NCBI GenBank assembly: GCA_017303715.1
Contig: JAFLBZ010000020.1
Span: 1-64,000 of the forward strand
From: Rhodothermia bacterium
Lineage (GTDB): Bacteria; Bacteroidota; Rhodothermia; Rhodothermales; UBA2364
Reading direction: 5' to 3'
Length of the DNA stretch: 64,000 bases
Under the pieces are notes generated by a model that searched no databases, was not told the DNA's origin, and was given only the letters and a program-made list of their open reading frames with translations. The position numbers were made by a program, and so were the translations under genes. Of the stretch, positions 46,092-55,700 are shown in pieces; the stretch's first letter is position 1, and the number at the start of each line of letters is the position of its first letter.

Positions 46092-46475
46092 CTAATTGAT
46101 GTCTAAATACAAGGTCATTGTAATGGCTTTTCTGGAGGTATTTTTCACCTTCAGTTTGTGGTTGCCTGTATCTTGAATTTCATACTCATTGTGTTCTTCT
46201 GGGCCGCCGCTCCAGGTTACATCGGTGGTACGAGGCGGAACTAAGGAGGCAACAATATCACTGCCTTTAAAATCATATCCGATTGTAAAGCCCATTGTTT
46301 GTCCTGTTTTAGCACCAATGACAAAGGTAATTGAGCCATTGGCTGGAATCGTCCTCGTCAACATTGCATCCGAAGCACCTCTTGCAAATTTAACGGTTTC
46401 GGTTTTGTCCTTTTGTGCAAATGCAAAGCCAGCAAATATGAACATGATGGCTAAGAAAGATGAAATTTTTTTCAT
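46092..46475 (-). CDS. Small secreted PPC/PliG-like protein A
   Basis: The protein has 127 aa with a signal peptide (MKKISSFLAIMFIFAGFAFAQ). The mature part begins ETVKFARGASDAMLTRTIPA and has FVIGAKTGQTMGFTIGYDF and HKLKVKNTSRKAITMTLYL, a seven-strand beta-sandwich pattern. It is paralogous to its two neighbours (46521-46904 and the C-terminal half of 45442-45984). The FARGAS...GAKTGQTM pattern is like that of proteins annotated as inhibitors of g-type lysozyme, so defence of peptidoglycan or general surface binding is conceivable. That is inference. Confidence 0.75.
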   Translation of the reverse strand: MKKISSFLAIMFIFAGFAFAQKDKTETVKFARGASDAMLTRTIPANGSITFVIGAKTGQTMGFTIGYDFKGSDIVASLVPPRTTDVTWSGGPEEHNEYEIQDTGNHKLKVKNTSRKAITMTLYLDIN

Positions 46476-46520
46476 GATGTTTTTTATTTGTAGATGTAGG
46501 TTTTGTTATTTCTTTTTGCC

Positions 46521-46904
46521 TCAATAATGTTTGCCATTTCCAGCAAAAAAGTTGATGCGAAATGTCTTTTTGCTATTGGATGTATTTTGGACCCGAATCA
46601 AGTATTTTCCGGTTTCATTCGCCAAGACCCGCAATCCACCCGGTTCCTCTTCATGATCTGAAGCCAAACTTGGATTTTGCAAGGTGATGGCTACACTTTC
46701 CGAGGTACTACCTTGCGCACCAACGATGATGGCTTGGCCCCCACGTACTTCAATTGAATAGGTTTTGGAGGTATTTGCCGCTAAGGTTACGACCACCAAT
46801 TTTTCGCTTTTACCTTTGGCAAATTTGACCACTTCTTGGGCGTGGACTTGCGTTCCTATGAGGGTACTTGCCCAAAACAAGAACAGGAAAAAGAGTTTTT
46901 TCAT
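46521..46904 (-). CDS. Small secreted PPC/PliG-like protein B
   Basis: The protein has 127 aa from the ATG at 46904 (46910 is also possible). Both give the signal peptide KKLFFLFLFWASTLIGTQVHAQ; the longer reading frame would overlap the upstream gene. The mature part is EVVKFAKGKSEKLVVVTLAA, then YSIEVRGGQAIIVGAQGST and GKYLIRVQNTSNSKKTFRIN. It is a paralogue of the next two genes downstream, with 45 bp between its stop and the next start. No catalytic motif. Confidence 0.75.
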   Translation of the reverse strand: MKKLFFLFLFWASTLIGTQVHAQEVVKFAKGKSEKLVVVTLAANTSKTYSIEVRGGQAIIVGAQGSTSESVAITLQNPSLASDHEEEPGGLRVLANETGKYLIRVQNTSNSKKTFRINFFAGNGKHY

Positions 46905-46947
46905 GTGCATAAAATGGTAGTTAATAGTGTGAGAGAAATAATTTGGA

Positions 46948-47523
46948 TTAATGATCTGGATCACCGTATTGGTCGGCCTCCCCTTCTTTCCACGTTCCAG
47001 TAGCAGAGATAGGAAGTGGGGTTACTTGTTGCCAAGGCTTTTCCATTTTTTGCGAACGGGTAAATTTTTTTGTAGGACTAAGGGTGTAATCATTTACCGT
47101 TTCTATTAGTTCATTTGGGTTATTGTTATACTCAATAAAGTGGGTTTTTTGAACTTTGCCATCTTTACCTTTGAGGGTATGGAGGACATTGTGGCCATAT
47201 TCACTTTGTGACGTTTCAACAACCATTGTGGCGTCATCTTTGGTGTATGTAACGGACTCCATCACGGTATCCCCTTCATTGTCCATAATTTGGGGTGCTG
47301 TGGCTGTCCATGTAGCAAGGTCGTAACGTCCAAAGTGTTCAAAATTAATTTGGGGACTATTAAAAGGAGGGGGGGTGTTTTCCGGATCACTTGCCTCCTT
47401 TTTATCGGTGTTTTCTGGTACTGGTGCCGGATTATTCTCCTTATTTCCACAAGCAGAAAACAAAAAACTTCCCAATGCTAAAATCCAAACAAATTTGGAT
47501 GTAGGGTAAGAACTAAATTTCAT
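46948..47523 (-). CDS. Small lipoprotein of unknown function
   Basis: The protein has 191 aa. The ATG at 47523 starts a lipoprotein signal (FVWILALGSFLFSAC, Cys25). A Pro/Asn/Glu-rich linker follows, then a domain with INFEHFGRYDLATWTATAP and regularly spaced strands (ESVTYTKDDATMVVETSQSE, KTHFIEYNNNPNELIETVND). I do not recognise it. It is the first gene of a four-gene minus-strand run of secreted products, divergent from the LytTR regulator. Two LytTR-type repeat pairs lie in the shared 356-bp gap, so it is a probable target. Confidence 0.7.
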   Translation of the reverse strand: MKFSSYPTSKFVWILALGSFLFSACGNKENNPAPVPENTDKKEASDPENTPPPFNSPQINFEHFGRYDLATWTATAPQIMDNEGDTVMESVTYTKDDATMVVETSQSEYGHNVLHTLKGKDGKVQKTHFIEYNNNPNELIETVNDYTLSPTKKFTRSQKMEKPWQQVTPLPISATGTWKEGEADQYGDPDH

Positions 47524-47682
47524 CGTTTTAAATAATTTATTGCGTTTTAGCAATCAAAAAGTAGATATTGGTGCATCTATTTTCCGAGTTTATGCAGTCA
47601 ACGTTGAATGTGGAATTATGATAATTTGTAATTTGATGTTTATAAAAGCTATTGCAACCATGATGCACATCGCAAGTACTTT

Positions 47683-47712
47683 GGGACGAAAACAAAGTAT
47701 GGAGGGACGAAA
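47683..47712 (+). promoter_or_regulatory. Putative LytTR binding site 1
   Basis: GGGACGAAA occurs at 47683-47691 and 47704-47712, exactly 21 bp apart, two helical turns. LytTR-domain regulators typically bind pairs of 9-bp direct repeats with 21-bp periodicity. The site is 168 bp upstream of the LytTR gene and 160 bp upstream of the divergent lipoprotein gene. Confidence 0.65.
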
Positions 47713-47737
47713 GAACAGCACGTATTTTATCGTTTCT

Positions 47738-47767
47738 GCTCATCCCTTGAAAAGCCCATTTCGTCCC
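47738..47767 (-). promoter_or_regulatory. Putative LytTR binding site 2
   Basis: On the minus strand GGGACGAAA (47767-47759) and GGGATGAGC (47746-47738) are 21 bp apart. The intervening sequence CTTTTCAA is shared with the site at 50865-50893, so the two are copies of one about 29-bp element. Confidence 0.65.
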
Positions 47768-47879
47768 AACAAACTTGATTATAATGAGCTTTATAAGTAT
47801 TATGTGTTTAAAAATATAAAAAAGGCAATCTTAAAAAATGTTTCTCCATGAGATAAAGCAGCTAAAATTTAGGCTATAA

Positions 47880-48638
47880 ATGACGATGAACCAAAAAAAA
47901 CGTATCCTTATTGTAGAAGACGAGTTCATTACTTTAGATATGCTAAGGGATGTTCTGGAATCTGCTGGATATGAAATCTCAGGGGACGCCATGCGTGCTG
48001 AAGAAGCAATAGAAATTCTTGAACGTTTCGAGACCGATATTGCCGTATTGGATATAAACCTCAAAGGGGGGAAAAATGGTATTTGGCTTGCTGAACAAAT
48101 CCGAAAACACTATCATATACCCTTTATCTTCCTAACAGCCAATAGTGATAGTACAACCGTAGAGCGAGCTTCTAACACCAATCCTTACGGCTACCTTGTA
48201 AAACCATTTACAAAGGCAGATGTTTTTACCGCCATCGAAGTTGCCCTAAAAAACCATCAGAAAGAGGTTAACCCCTTAGAAATTACAGCATACGATAAAT
48301 CCATTCATGGTACATTGTTAATCAGTCAGCACTTTTTTATAAAAGACAACACCTCTTATAAAAAGATAAAGATTTCCGATATTACATACATTCAGTCTTT
48401 TAAAAATTATTTAGAACTATATCTTACAAGTGGCAGAATTTTGGTGCGTACAACCCTGCAAAAAATGCTTGAAATGTTGCCTTCGGAGTCTTTTAAACAG
48501 GTTCACCGTTCTTTTATTGTTAACATCCGCTTTGTGGAAGAAATCAACCCCAACAGCATTTCTATAGGCGAACACCACATTCCCATCAGCAAAAGTTATC
48601 GGGAAGCGTTTATTGAGCAATTTAAATTCTTCGAGTAA
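47880..48638 (+). CDS. LytTR-family response regulator
   Basis: The protein has 252 aa. The receiver domain (about 6-122) has acidic residues E13/D14, phospho-acceptor Asp58 in AVLDINLKGG, a FLTAN motif and LVKPF. The LytTR DNA-binding domain (about 150-250) has ISDITYIQSFKNYLELYLTS, LQKMLEMLP and VHRSFIVNIRFVEEI. It is probably phosphorylated by the HisKA_2 kinase at 42082-44067. Repeat pairs matching a LytTR layout lie in its own upstream region and upstream of the outer-membrane/giant-protein genes. Confidence 0.95.
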   Translation: MTMNQKKRILIVEDEFITLDMLRDVLESAGYEISGDAMRAEEAIEILERFETDIAVLDINLKGGKNGIWLAEQIRKHYHIPFIFLTANSDSTTVERASNTNPYGYLVKPFTKADVFTAIEVALKNHQKEVNPLEITAYDKSIHGTLLISQHFFIKDNTSYKKIKISDITYIQSFKNYLELYLTSGRILVRTTLQKMLEMLPSESFKQVHRSFIVNIRFVEEINPNSISIGEHHIPISKSYREAFIEQFKFFE

Positions 48639-48653
48639 GGTTTGGCCCCAATA

Positions 48654-50549
48654 TTATGGACGTAGATGAAGCAATTTATATTGCCACATTGCTTGGTTTG
48701 TGGAGAGGCGAATCAGGTAGATGCCAGGCGGAAGACGATCAGTTGGTGTCCAAAGGTGTTCATGCGTTCCTGCAGGAAATTGACCCTCAAGCAGGTTTTG
48801 CAGATGCCTCCCCGTAAGGTCATAAACCGAAATCTGCACAGGACTTCCGTTATCAAGGCTAAATCTGATGGTTGTAGCACCAGATGTCGGATTTGGAAAA
48901 GCAAAAAAAGTATTGGAAATGCTGTTTTGGGGTTTTTCCTTGTGGGTGTTTACCAAAACATCTGGCGATTTCCTGCGGTTAATCATGACCATTGCTTCAC
49001 CAGCAACAAGCGTACTTTCAGATGCTTCACCTTTTTCTAAGCGAATAACAGTACGTTCTCCTTTTTCTAAAAACACGGTTCCAATTTTTTGCCAACCTTT
49101 TACGCCAAAATCGGTTTGGTCAAACGCTTTCACCACCTGCTCATGTGCGCCTTTAAGGCTAAAAAGGGCTTTTCTGCTTTGGTTCGTCTGGGGTGTTTGA
49201 TGGACAAAAACATCGAACCATGCCGTAAATGGGATTCTGAAGATGTAATCAAGTTGCGCATTCGTGGAAATGGAGCCAAAAAGGGCCTTGTTTTTGTACC
49301 CTGTCGTGGTTAATGGTTGCCAATTTCCGCTCAGGGGTTTTAGGGGTTCAGGGAAGGTGGCTGGAGGGCGGAACACCACTCCGCCCCTTGCTGGAACGAG
49401 TGCGGGTTTGTTGTAAGCGGTTTTTTGGAGCAAATTTCCAAGAAGATTGTTTTGTGCCCGTAGCCCTTCGTAAAAGAAAAATACTTCTCCTTGAACTCCT
49501 CTTGCCCGATTTGCTTCGATGGTTTTCGTGAGAAATTCTGTGGATATTAGATATGAGCCTACCTTCATAAGGACACCTGCATAATATCCATTGGGTGCAT
49601 CTGGGTAATGTGGTAGCGAAAGATTAAGTTCCTTCACATAGTCTGTTATATTGTATCGGTAGAGTTGGGGAATGATCTCATCAACGATGCCATTTTTCAT
49701 CCAAGTTGCGGAGTCTTGGAGGTACTCCATATATGACCACGGAAATAAACTGGGGCTTGCCGCAACCGTGAGGTAAGCACCGTGCTTTTTGACCGCCACA
49801 CGCACACGCTGGAACCAATCGTTCAGTTTATCGGCACGCCAACGTAACCACGTCGGGTCTTTTGGATCATCCGGAGGACTATTTCCGCCGTGTTCTTTCT
49901 GGTACAATGAGACGGTAAAAGGCTCGTAACCACCTTCATAGGGCATCGCGGGAATACGATCGGAGTACTCTACACCCTCTACATCATAAGTAGAAACGAT
50001 TTCTTCCGTCATTTCAAGCAATAAGTTTTGCGGCCCCGAATGAATGTTGCTCATCCAATCGAAGCCATTTTTTACCACCAATTTGCCACTTTTGTCATGC
50101 AAGGCCCAGTCTGGGTATTTTTGCAAAATATGTCCGCCATTTTGTGTATATGAAGTAGAAAATCCCATCTCGAACCAAGGCAAAACCTCCATCCCATTGC
50201 GATGCGCTTCAATGATAATGCGTTCCAAAACATCGCGGCCTTCAAATCGTGGGTGGATTTTGGTGCCAAAATACTTTTCAAAAACAGCACTTGGGTAGAG
50301 TGGGTAATCTCCATTGGCACTATTGGCGTTCCACACAACGGGTACAACGGTATTGACACCAATTGAAGCTAAATAATCCATAGCTTCGGCAATTCGATCA
50401 TCGTCAAACATTACCTGACTGTCCACATTTGTGATCTTTACGGCACGTAATTCACTCTGCAGTTGCGCCAGAGCGATTCCGTTCCCCAAAAACAGGAGTA
50501 GCAAGCACCCAATAAAGGTGTGTTGGAAAATTTTACGTGCTTTTATCAT
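48654..50549 (-). CDS. GHL10/DUF187-family glycosidase-like protein, T9SS-secreted
   Basis: The protein has 631 aa with a signal peptide (FIGCLLLLFLGNGIALAQ). About 32-385 is a TIM barrel of the GHL10 (DUF187) family: ELRAVKITNVDSQVMFDDD, LASIGVNTVVPVVWN, AHRNGMEVLPWFEMGFSTSY, VEGVEYSDR and FFYEGLRAQNN. A beta-rich domain (about 400-525) follows, resembling a golvesin/FN3-like module in GHL10 proteins. Residues about 545-631 are a T9SS sorting domain (AFPNPTSGATTIRFSLDNGS). Family members cut peptidoglycan-like or other glycans; the substrate here is unknown. It is convergent with the response-regulator gene (15 bp apart). Confidence 0.88.
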   Translation of the reverse strand: MIKARKIFQHTFIGCLLLLFLGNGIALAQLQSELRAVKITNVDSQVMFDDDRIAEAMDYLASIGVNTVVPVVWNANSANGDYPLYPSAVFEKYFGTKIHPRFEGRDVLERIIIEAHRNGMEVLPWFEMGFSTSYTQNGGHILQKYPDWALHDKSGKLVVKNGFDWMSNIHSGPQNLLLEMTEEIVSTYDVEGVEYSDRIPAMPYEGGYEPFTVSLYQKEHGGNSPPDDPKDPTWLRWRADKLNDWFQRVRVAVKKHGAYLTVAASPSLFPWSYMEYLQDSATWMKNGIVDEIIPQLYRYNITDYVKELNLSLPHYPDAPNGYYAGVLMKVGSYLISTEFLTKTIEANRARGVQGEVFFFYEGLRAQNNLLGNLLQKTAYNKPALVPARGGVVFRPPATFPEPLKPLSGNWQPLTTTGYKNKALFGSISTNAQLDYIFRIPFTAWFDVFVHQTPQTNQSRKALFSLKGAHEQVVKAFDQTDFGVKGWQKIGTVFLEKGERTVIRLEKGEASESTLVAGEAMVMINRRKSPDVLVNTHKEKPQNSISNTFFAFPNPTSGATTIRFSLDNGSPVQISVYDLTGRHLQNLLEGQFPAGTHEHLWTPTDRLPPGIYLIRLSTNQAMWQYKLLHLRP

Positions 50550-51058
50550 ACGAAAAAGGTGTATTTCGGGGTAATGAAACGATCATCATAATGAAGGCTC
50601 AAATTTTACACAGCCAACAAGATAATAGAACTACACGGGCTTGCTCATCGTAACAATTTACAACAAATCAGGGTCATGCACCTACCAACATGCACTTTAA
50701 ACCAAAAGCGCCCCCCAACCTACCGAGGTTTTAAAAAACCAAAGAGATTGCGTAAGAGAAAGGAAATAGACCAATTTGAAGCCACATATTTCTTCAACAG
50801 CAACATTGGCTACCTAAGACCTCACGTTTATTTATTGCTTAAATAATAAGCATAGAAACTTTTATTCGTCCCTTGAAAAGCCGACTTCGTCCCAAAGGCT
50901 TTGACATATTCCCCGTCTTACGATAGTTTGAGAACTTCGAGGGATATATTCCACCTTATAAAAGGCTGTTTTGTTCAAAAATACAGGACAACTCCAGAAT
51001 GCCCTACTCTTAATAGCCTGTGAACGCAACATCTTTTATAAACAATGACCTAAGAACA
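50550..51058. promoter_or_regulatory. Divergent intergenic region
   Basis: This 509-bp gap between the GHL10 gene and the outer-membrane barrel gene has no credible reading frame. It carries one LytTR-type repeat pair at 50865-50893, closer to the barrel gene. Confidence 0.5.
50865..50893 (-). promoter_or_regulatory. Putative LytTR binding site 3
   Basis: TTCGTCCC at 50865-50872 and again at 50886-50893, 21 bp apart; on the minus strand this reads GGGACGAA twice. The core CTTGAAAAGCC between them is identical to that of site 2. It is 166 bp upstream of the barrel-protein start at 51059, which suggests that the LytTR regulator controls the barrel/giant-protein transcript. Confidence 0.65.
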
Positions 51059-52771
51059 ATGAAACCCATTCTCTTGGGCGCCATTTTTGGCTTGGCGCTA
51101 TTGAGTACAGCGGTATTGTCTGCGCAAACCGCCTCAAACAATTCTCCGGACGTCAAAAAACAACCAGCTTTAGTGCGACTTTCTGGCTCCTTAAGGTTGA
51201 TGGGCGATTTTTTTCAGACAACACGTCAGCGCCAAACAACACCAGATTTAAAAGGTAGGATACATTCAGATTTGGCCCTCCATCTGGGGAAAGTACAACT
51301 CCAGACGAATATTTTATACTCCAGCGAGCAGAACCGATTTCAGGAGTCGCTGAATCAATTAGGGCTTAGAGGGCGATGGCGTGGCTTGTCGTTTTCGGTT
51401 GGAGACCACTATCCCATGCTCTCTACCTTTAGCTTAAATGGTATAAAGGTACAAGGTGCTTCTGCACAAATAGATTTGGGCGGCTTGTTCATTTCTGGAA
51501 GTTGGGGGAACAATGGTATTGGCAAACAGAAGGATTTGGCAGATTTAGGAAAATATGTGGCTTATACACAACAAATACGGGCAGTACGGCTTGGTATCGG
51601 CAAGCCAGACGGTAACCATTTGCACGTGGTTGTTTTTTCGGCGAACGATGATTCGACCTCAATAACGGGACGATTTCAAGGCGTAAAGCCACAACAAAAC
51701 ATTAGCCTCTCTACGTCATCCGCTATAAAATTGTTTAAAGGCGCTGTACAGTTAAATGGTGAGGCAACGGGTACTGCATTTAATCCCAATCAATTTGGAT
51801 CTAAAGTTGAAGTGTCCACATTTGCCCAGGAGCAAGGCGTTCCGGAAAAGGTGGTGAGCGCACTCACTAAGTTTTTTTCGCCGACTGTGGGTACAGAACT
51901 CGGTTATGCACTCAAAGGTGACGCCCGAATACAACTGCCAGTGGTCGGACTTAATGGGTCGGCACGTTATCTTGCGCCCGGTTTTACAGCACTTGGCGCA
52001 CCCGGCATGGTTTCGGATGTTTTTGATTGGTCGGGTGGTGCGAATATCATGTTGGGCAAAGGCAAATTTATCGCTAGTGGTTCTTATGGTCTTAACCGTA
52101 ATAACTTGTCCGCTCTTTTACTAAGTACAATTCGGCGTGAAGTCCTATCTGCAAATATCCAGATACAACCCATTGCCTCCGTCGCTATTGTAGGTGGTTA
52201 CCAGCGGATGGTCAGCACTTCTCAGAGTGATGTACAGGCCAGTTATTCACAGATGTTTACAAGTTGGAACCTCAGCCCAACCTTTAGTCTAACGCGTCCC
52301 AGCGGAAATCTACACAGCCTGTCACTTAATTTTATTTTGAATGACTTTGGTGCGCCCACCTTGGCCCAACAAGGTTCTTCTAACTTTCGGAATATGGGCG
52401 GCATGGCTTCGGTGAACAGTTCCTTGGGTAAGGGGCTAACCTTATTGGCTTCGGGAACCTACATGAAGGATTCTTCTGCTTTTTCTGATGGCATTACACA
52501 AGGGGTACAGCTTGGCCTTAATAAGCCTTTGATGCATAAAAAACTCCGCATAAGCCTTCTTGGCAGTTACGACCTTAGCCGTTTTGAGCTTTCTGATGCT
52601 ACGCCTTCAACAGAGACCGTTAGGTACGCGGCACGCCTCAACACCACTTGGAAAATCACCCCAAAAGATGTCTTGCAATTTGGCACAACCGCCTCGTTGA
52701 TACAAGCTGATCCACAAGTTGCTCGTATCCGAGAAATGCGGGGTAATGCCGCCTATATCCGAACTTTCTGA
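51059..52771 (+). CDS. Outer-membrane beta-barrel protein, unknown function
   Basis: The protein has 570 aa. I chose the ATG at 51059 (MKPILLGAIFGLALLSTAVLSAQ, a clean signal peptide) rather than the GTG at 51020. The chain is a long series of amphipathic strands with Gly/aromatic turns (GLSFSVGDHYPMLSTFSLNG, IMLGKGKFIASGSYGLN, LTLLASGTYMKDSSAF) and ends in Phe (AAYIRTF), the usual barrel C-terminus. The LNGIKVQGA segment resembles outer-membrane proteins encoded beside very large secreted Bacteroidota proteins. It ends 21 bp before the 3708-aa gene, so the two are almost certainly cotranscribed and may work together at the surface. Confidence 0.8.
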   Translation: MKPILLGAIFGLALLSTAVLSAQTASNNSPDVKKQPALVRLSGSLRLMGDFFQTTRQRQTTPDLKGRIHSDLALHLGKVQLQTNILYSSEQNRFQESLNQLGLRGRWRGLSFSVGDHYPMLSTFSLNGIKVQGASAQIDLGGLFISGSWGNNGIGKQKDLADLGKYVAYTQQIRAVRLGIGKPDGNHLHVVVFSANDDSTSITGRFQGVKPQQNISLSTSSAIKLFKGAVQLNGEATGTAFNPNQFGSKVEVSTFAQEQGVPEKVVSALTKFFSPTVGTELGYALKGDARIQLPVVGLNGSARYLAPGFTALGAPGMVSDVFDWSGGANIMLGKGKFIASGSYGLNRNNLSALLLSTIRREVLSANIQIQPIASVAIVGGYQRMVSTSQSDVQASYSQMFTSWNLSPTFSLTRPSGNLHSLSLNFILNDFGAPTLAQQGSSNFRNMGGMASVNSSLGKGLTLLASGTYMKDSSAFSDGITQGVQLGLNKPLMHKKLRISLLGSYDLSRFELSDATPSTETVRYAARLNTTWKITPKDVLQFGTTASLIQADPQVARIREMRGNAAYIRTF

Positions 52772-52792
52772 CATCCCCAATTGTTGTCTGAT

Positions 52793-55700
52793 ATGCGTAA
52801 ACTCTTTGCTTTTCTAACCTTTTGGTTATTGGCTTTTAATGCTGTGCAAGCACAGTGGTCATTAACCCTCTCCGGTATCCCATATGTGGCTCCGCCAAAC
52901 CTGACGCGAGACATGATAGATGGATACCGCATGACCGGACGGGTCAACTTGGTGTATGGGCAAACAACGCCAGCAACTGTCCAATTCCACTTGGCAGTTT
53001 ATACCAATTACACCAAACTTTCTCCGGTCAATGGTGCTGCACCCGGTTTAGGGTCAGTTCTTTCTACCATCCAAACACAGACCGGAAGTTCTGTAAACAA
53101 ACTCATTGGACTTGCCAGTTCCGACCCAGTAACCCTTACTGGGCCACTCAACTCCAGTCAGACGTTTGAGACATTTTGGGAAACATATAACTTCAGTGCT
53201 TCTTATACCCCTGATTTGGATTCCAAACTCTCCTCCGGCCAGATTATGGAAGGTACCCATGCGGTGTATATGTGGGTTACAGAAGGTGGAGGCGCACCTT
53301 TAGCCTACGACGGTAGAATCTACACCGTAAGTTCTCCTTCTGCGCCAAGGCTATTATATCCTACGGATGGACAAACTTTGGCCTCTAAAACCACGCCCGA
53401 TTTTCGTTGGGCACCGGTTTCTGCATCCTACCCCATTTCCTCGGTCTTTTACCGCCTCCGAATAGTTGAAGTTCTCACAGGACAATCTGCAGTTGTGGCC
53501 ATGCGGTCTAATGCAGTTTATTATGAAGCTACCACTCGCAATTTAACCCAGCATCGGTATGACCTCACCCAACCAGAATTATTGCCAAGCCGTACTTATG
53601 CTTGGCAAGTTGCATCCGTTGATGCCGAAGGAGAACCACTCTCGTCCACGTATGAAAGTGAGGTTTTTTCTTTTATCACACCCGAGGACGGCGTCTCGGT
53701 TCCACCCATAATTCCAGATCCGCCACCTGTAAAAGCGAGTATTACGCTAAATAATGCCTTACCAACGGCTTTTAATCAAATTGCGGCCACGCCTTTGGGC
53801 AATAACTTTGGGGCAAAAGTCAGTCCTTTGGCCGCATGGACGGATTTAACGTTACAGATTATCCGCATTACTGACCCTGATTTTGATGCTCAACGCCTCC
53901 GCAATCCAGATACTTTTGAAAGCTATTGGTTTGAAGGAAACAAAGCGGGGACTGGTTCGAATAGCCCATACCGTATTGAGGTTTTGGAGCAAACCCTAAG
54001 CTATAACAGCCAAGGCAACTTGATTTGGGGCAATTTCAATTTGCCTAAAATGGACGTCCCTTCCTATGTCGTCTTTCGCTATACGGGCAAAAATGGCCTA
54101 CATGTCTCGGATGATTTCGAGGGCCAGAACCCATTCATCACGTCCGAAATTGGACTGGCGTATATACCAAGTGCCAACATACAAAGCATTCAGCCAAAGA
54201 TTGAGGTAATCCGTCCAACAACAGGAATAACCCTTCAAACAGAAGCAATGCAAAGCCTACTCTTTGAAGGCAAATTTAGCCCCAAAAGCATCAATACTGC
54301 ACAAGGCGAATGGCGCAATGCCAAGCTACAATTGGTGGCGATTACCTCGCCAGCAACCAATGGGGCAAGCATAAACAGCACGTCCGCATTTAATGATTTA
54401 GTGGCGCAGGCAACCAACAATGCAACCGGAATTCATTTACTCGAAACCCCCATTACCTTTGACGAGAACGGAACCGCCAGTATTCCAGAAATACCTTTAC
54501 CTGAAGCTGGACAAAATTACTGGGTTGTTTACCGTTTTATAGGTGAATTTGTACATGGGGAAGACTTTTTGACCATTCCCTCTAGAATCGGACAAATCGA
54601 GATACAAAAAACGCAACGAAGTCTTAGCTTGGCTGTGGAAGGCTTCTCTGCACGGGGCACACTTCGCCGGAAAACACAAGCCTTTAGTTTCAAAGCCACA
54701 CCAGCCAGTTTATTAACCGAAAACTACTTGGCACAAAGCAGCCTAAGTTTGGTCGGATGGTACAAAGAAGTTCAAGGTACAGACAGCACTGCAACTGCAC
54801 GGCGACGCGCCTTTAATGAGATAAGCAGCTTATTTGGTGGGCGAACCACCAATCCACAACTTCCCAACGGTTATACGGAATGGGTACAACACCTTACTGA
54901 TCCTAACAGTGGCATTGGAACGCTATCCCTGCCTTTTGACGTCGAAAAAGCATTGGTTGTGTATCGGCTAGCTTGGCATGTTGGGCTTGAAACCCTTTAT
55001 TCTGCTCCTATATATCTGTATTACGATGGTAGCTTATCTTATCTCGCCCCAGAAATTGTTTTAGACGATAATCCTGCTAGTGACCCAGTTGAGGTGAATG
55101 CAAGTAACGCGTTTACAACACTTTCTGGTTCCTTAACCCCGTTCAAGGCCAGCAACAATGATAGCCAAAAAGGGATATGGAAAAACCTACAAGTCGAGGT
55201 ACTCCAGATCACCGATGCCAAGATAAATCCCCAAACCCTAAGCGAGAACACTGAATTTGACCGTTATTTGGCTCAAGGTCAAAACAATAACCATCCAACC
55301 CTAAAGACGATCATTTTGCCTTTAGCTGCGCCCAACAGCAACCGTTTTTCAGGATCAGGCAGTTTCACCATGAATGCTACATCCGACTATCAGGTCGCCA
55401 TTCGCGTAACGGCAACGTTTGAAGTAGAAGTGGACGGTGTTCTGAGAAGTGAGAAGGTATATACGCCTATACAATGGCGGAATGTGAACGTAAAAGCGCC
55501 CCTTACGCTGGTGGTCGAGGGACATAAGCAAGGCGCAGAAATCAACGACCATTATCAAAACTTCACCTACGAAGGAGAGGGGCTGTCTAATCCAAACTTT
55601 GAAGGATGGTACAAAATCCTAACACCTGAAGAAAACACAGAAACCGCAAAGCAAACCCTAATCAATGGGTTAATAACGGCTTTAGATGCTAAACCTGCAC

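Larger units (their letters stand above)
47524..47879. promoter_or_regulatory. Divergent control region with two LytTR-type sites
   Basis: This 356-bp gap separates the small-lipoprotein run from the response-regulator gene and contains no gene. It is A+T-rich and carries two pairs of GGGACGAA-like direct repeats, one per strand (listed separately). Confidence 0.6.

Noticed and set aside
51020-51058. GTG start at 51020 for the outer-membrane barrel gene
   Set aside because: The 13 extra residues are polar and precede a complete signal peptide that begins at the ATG at 51059.
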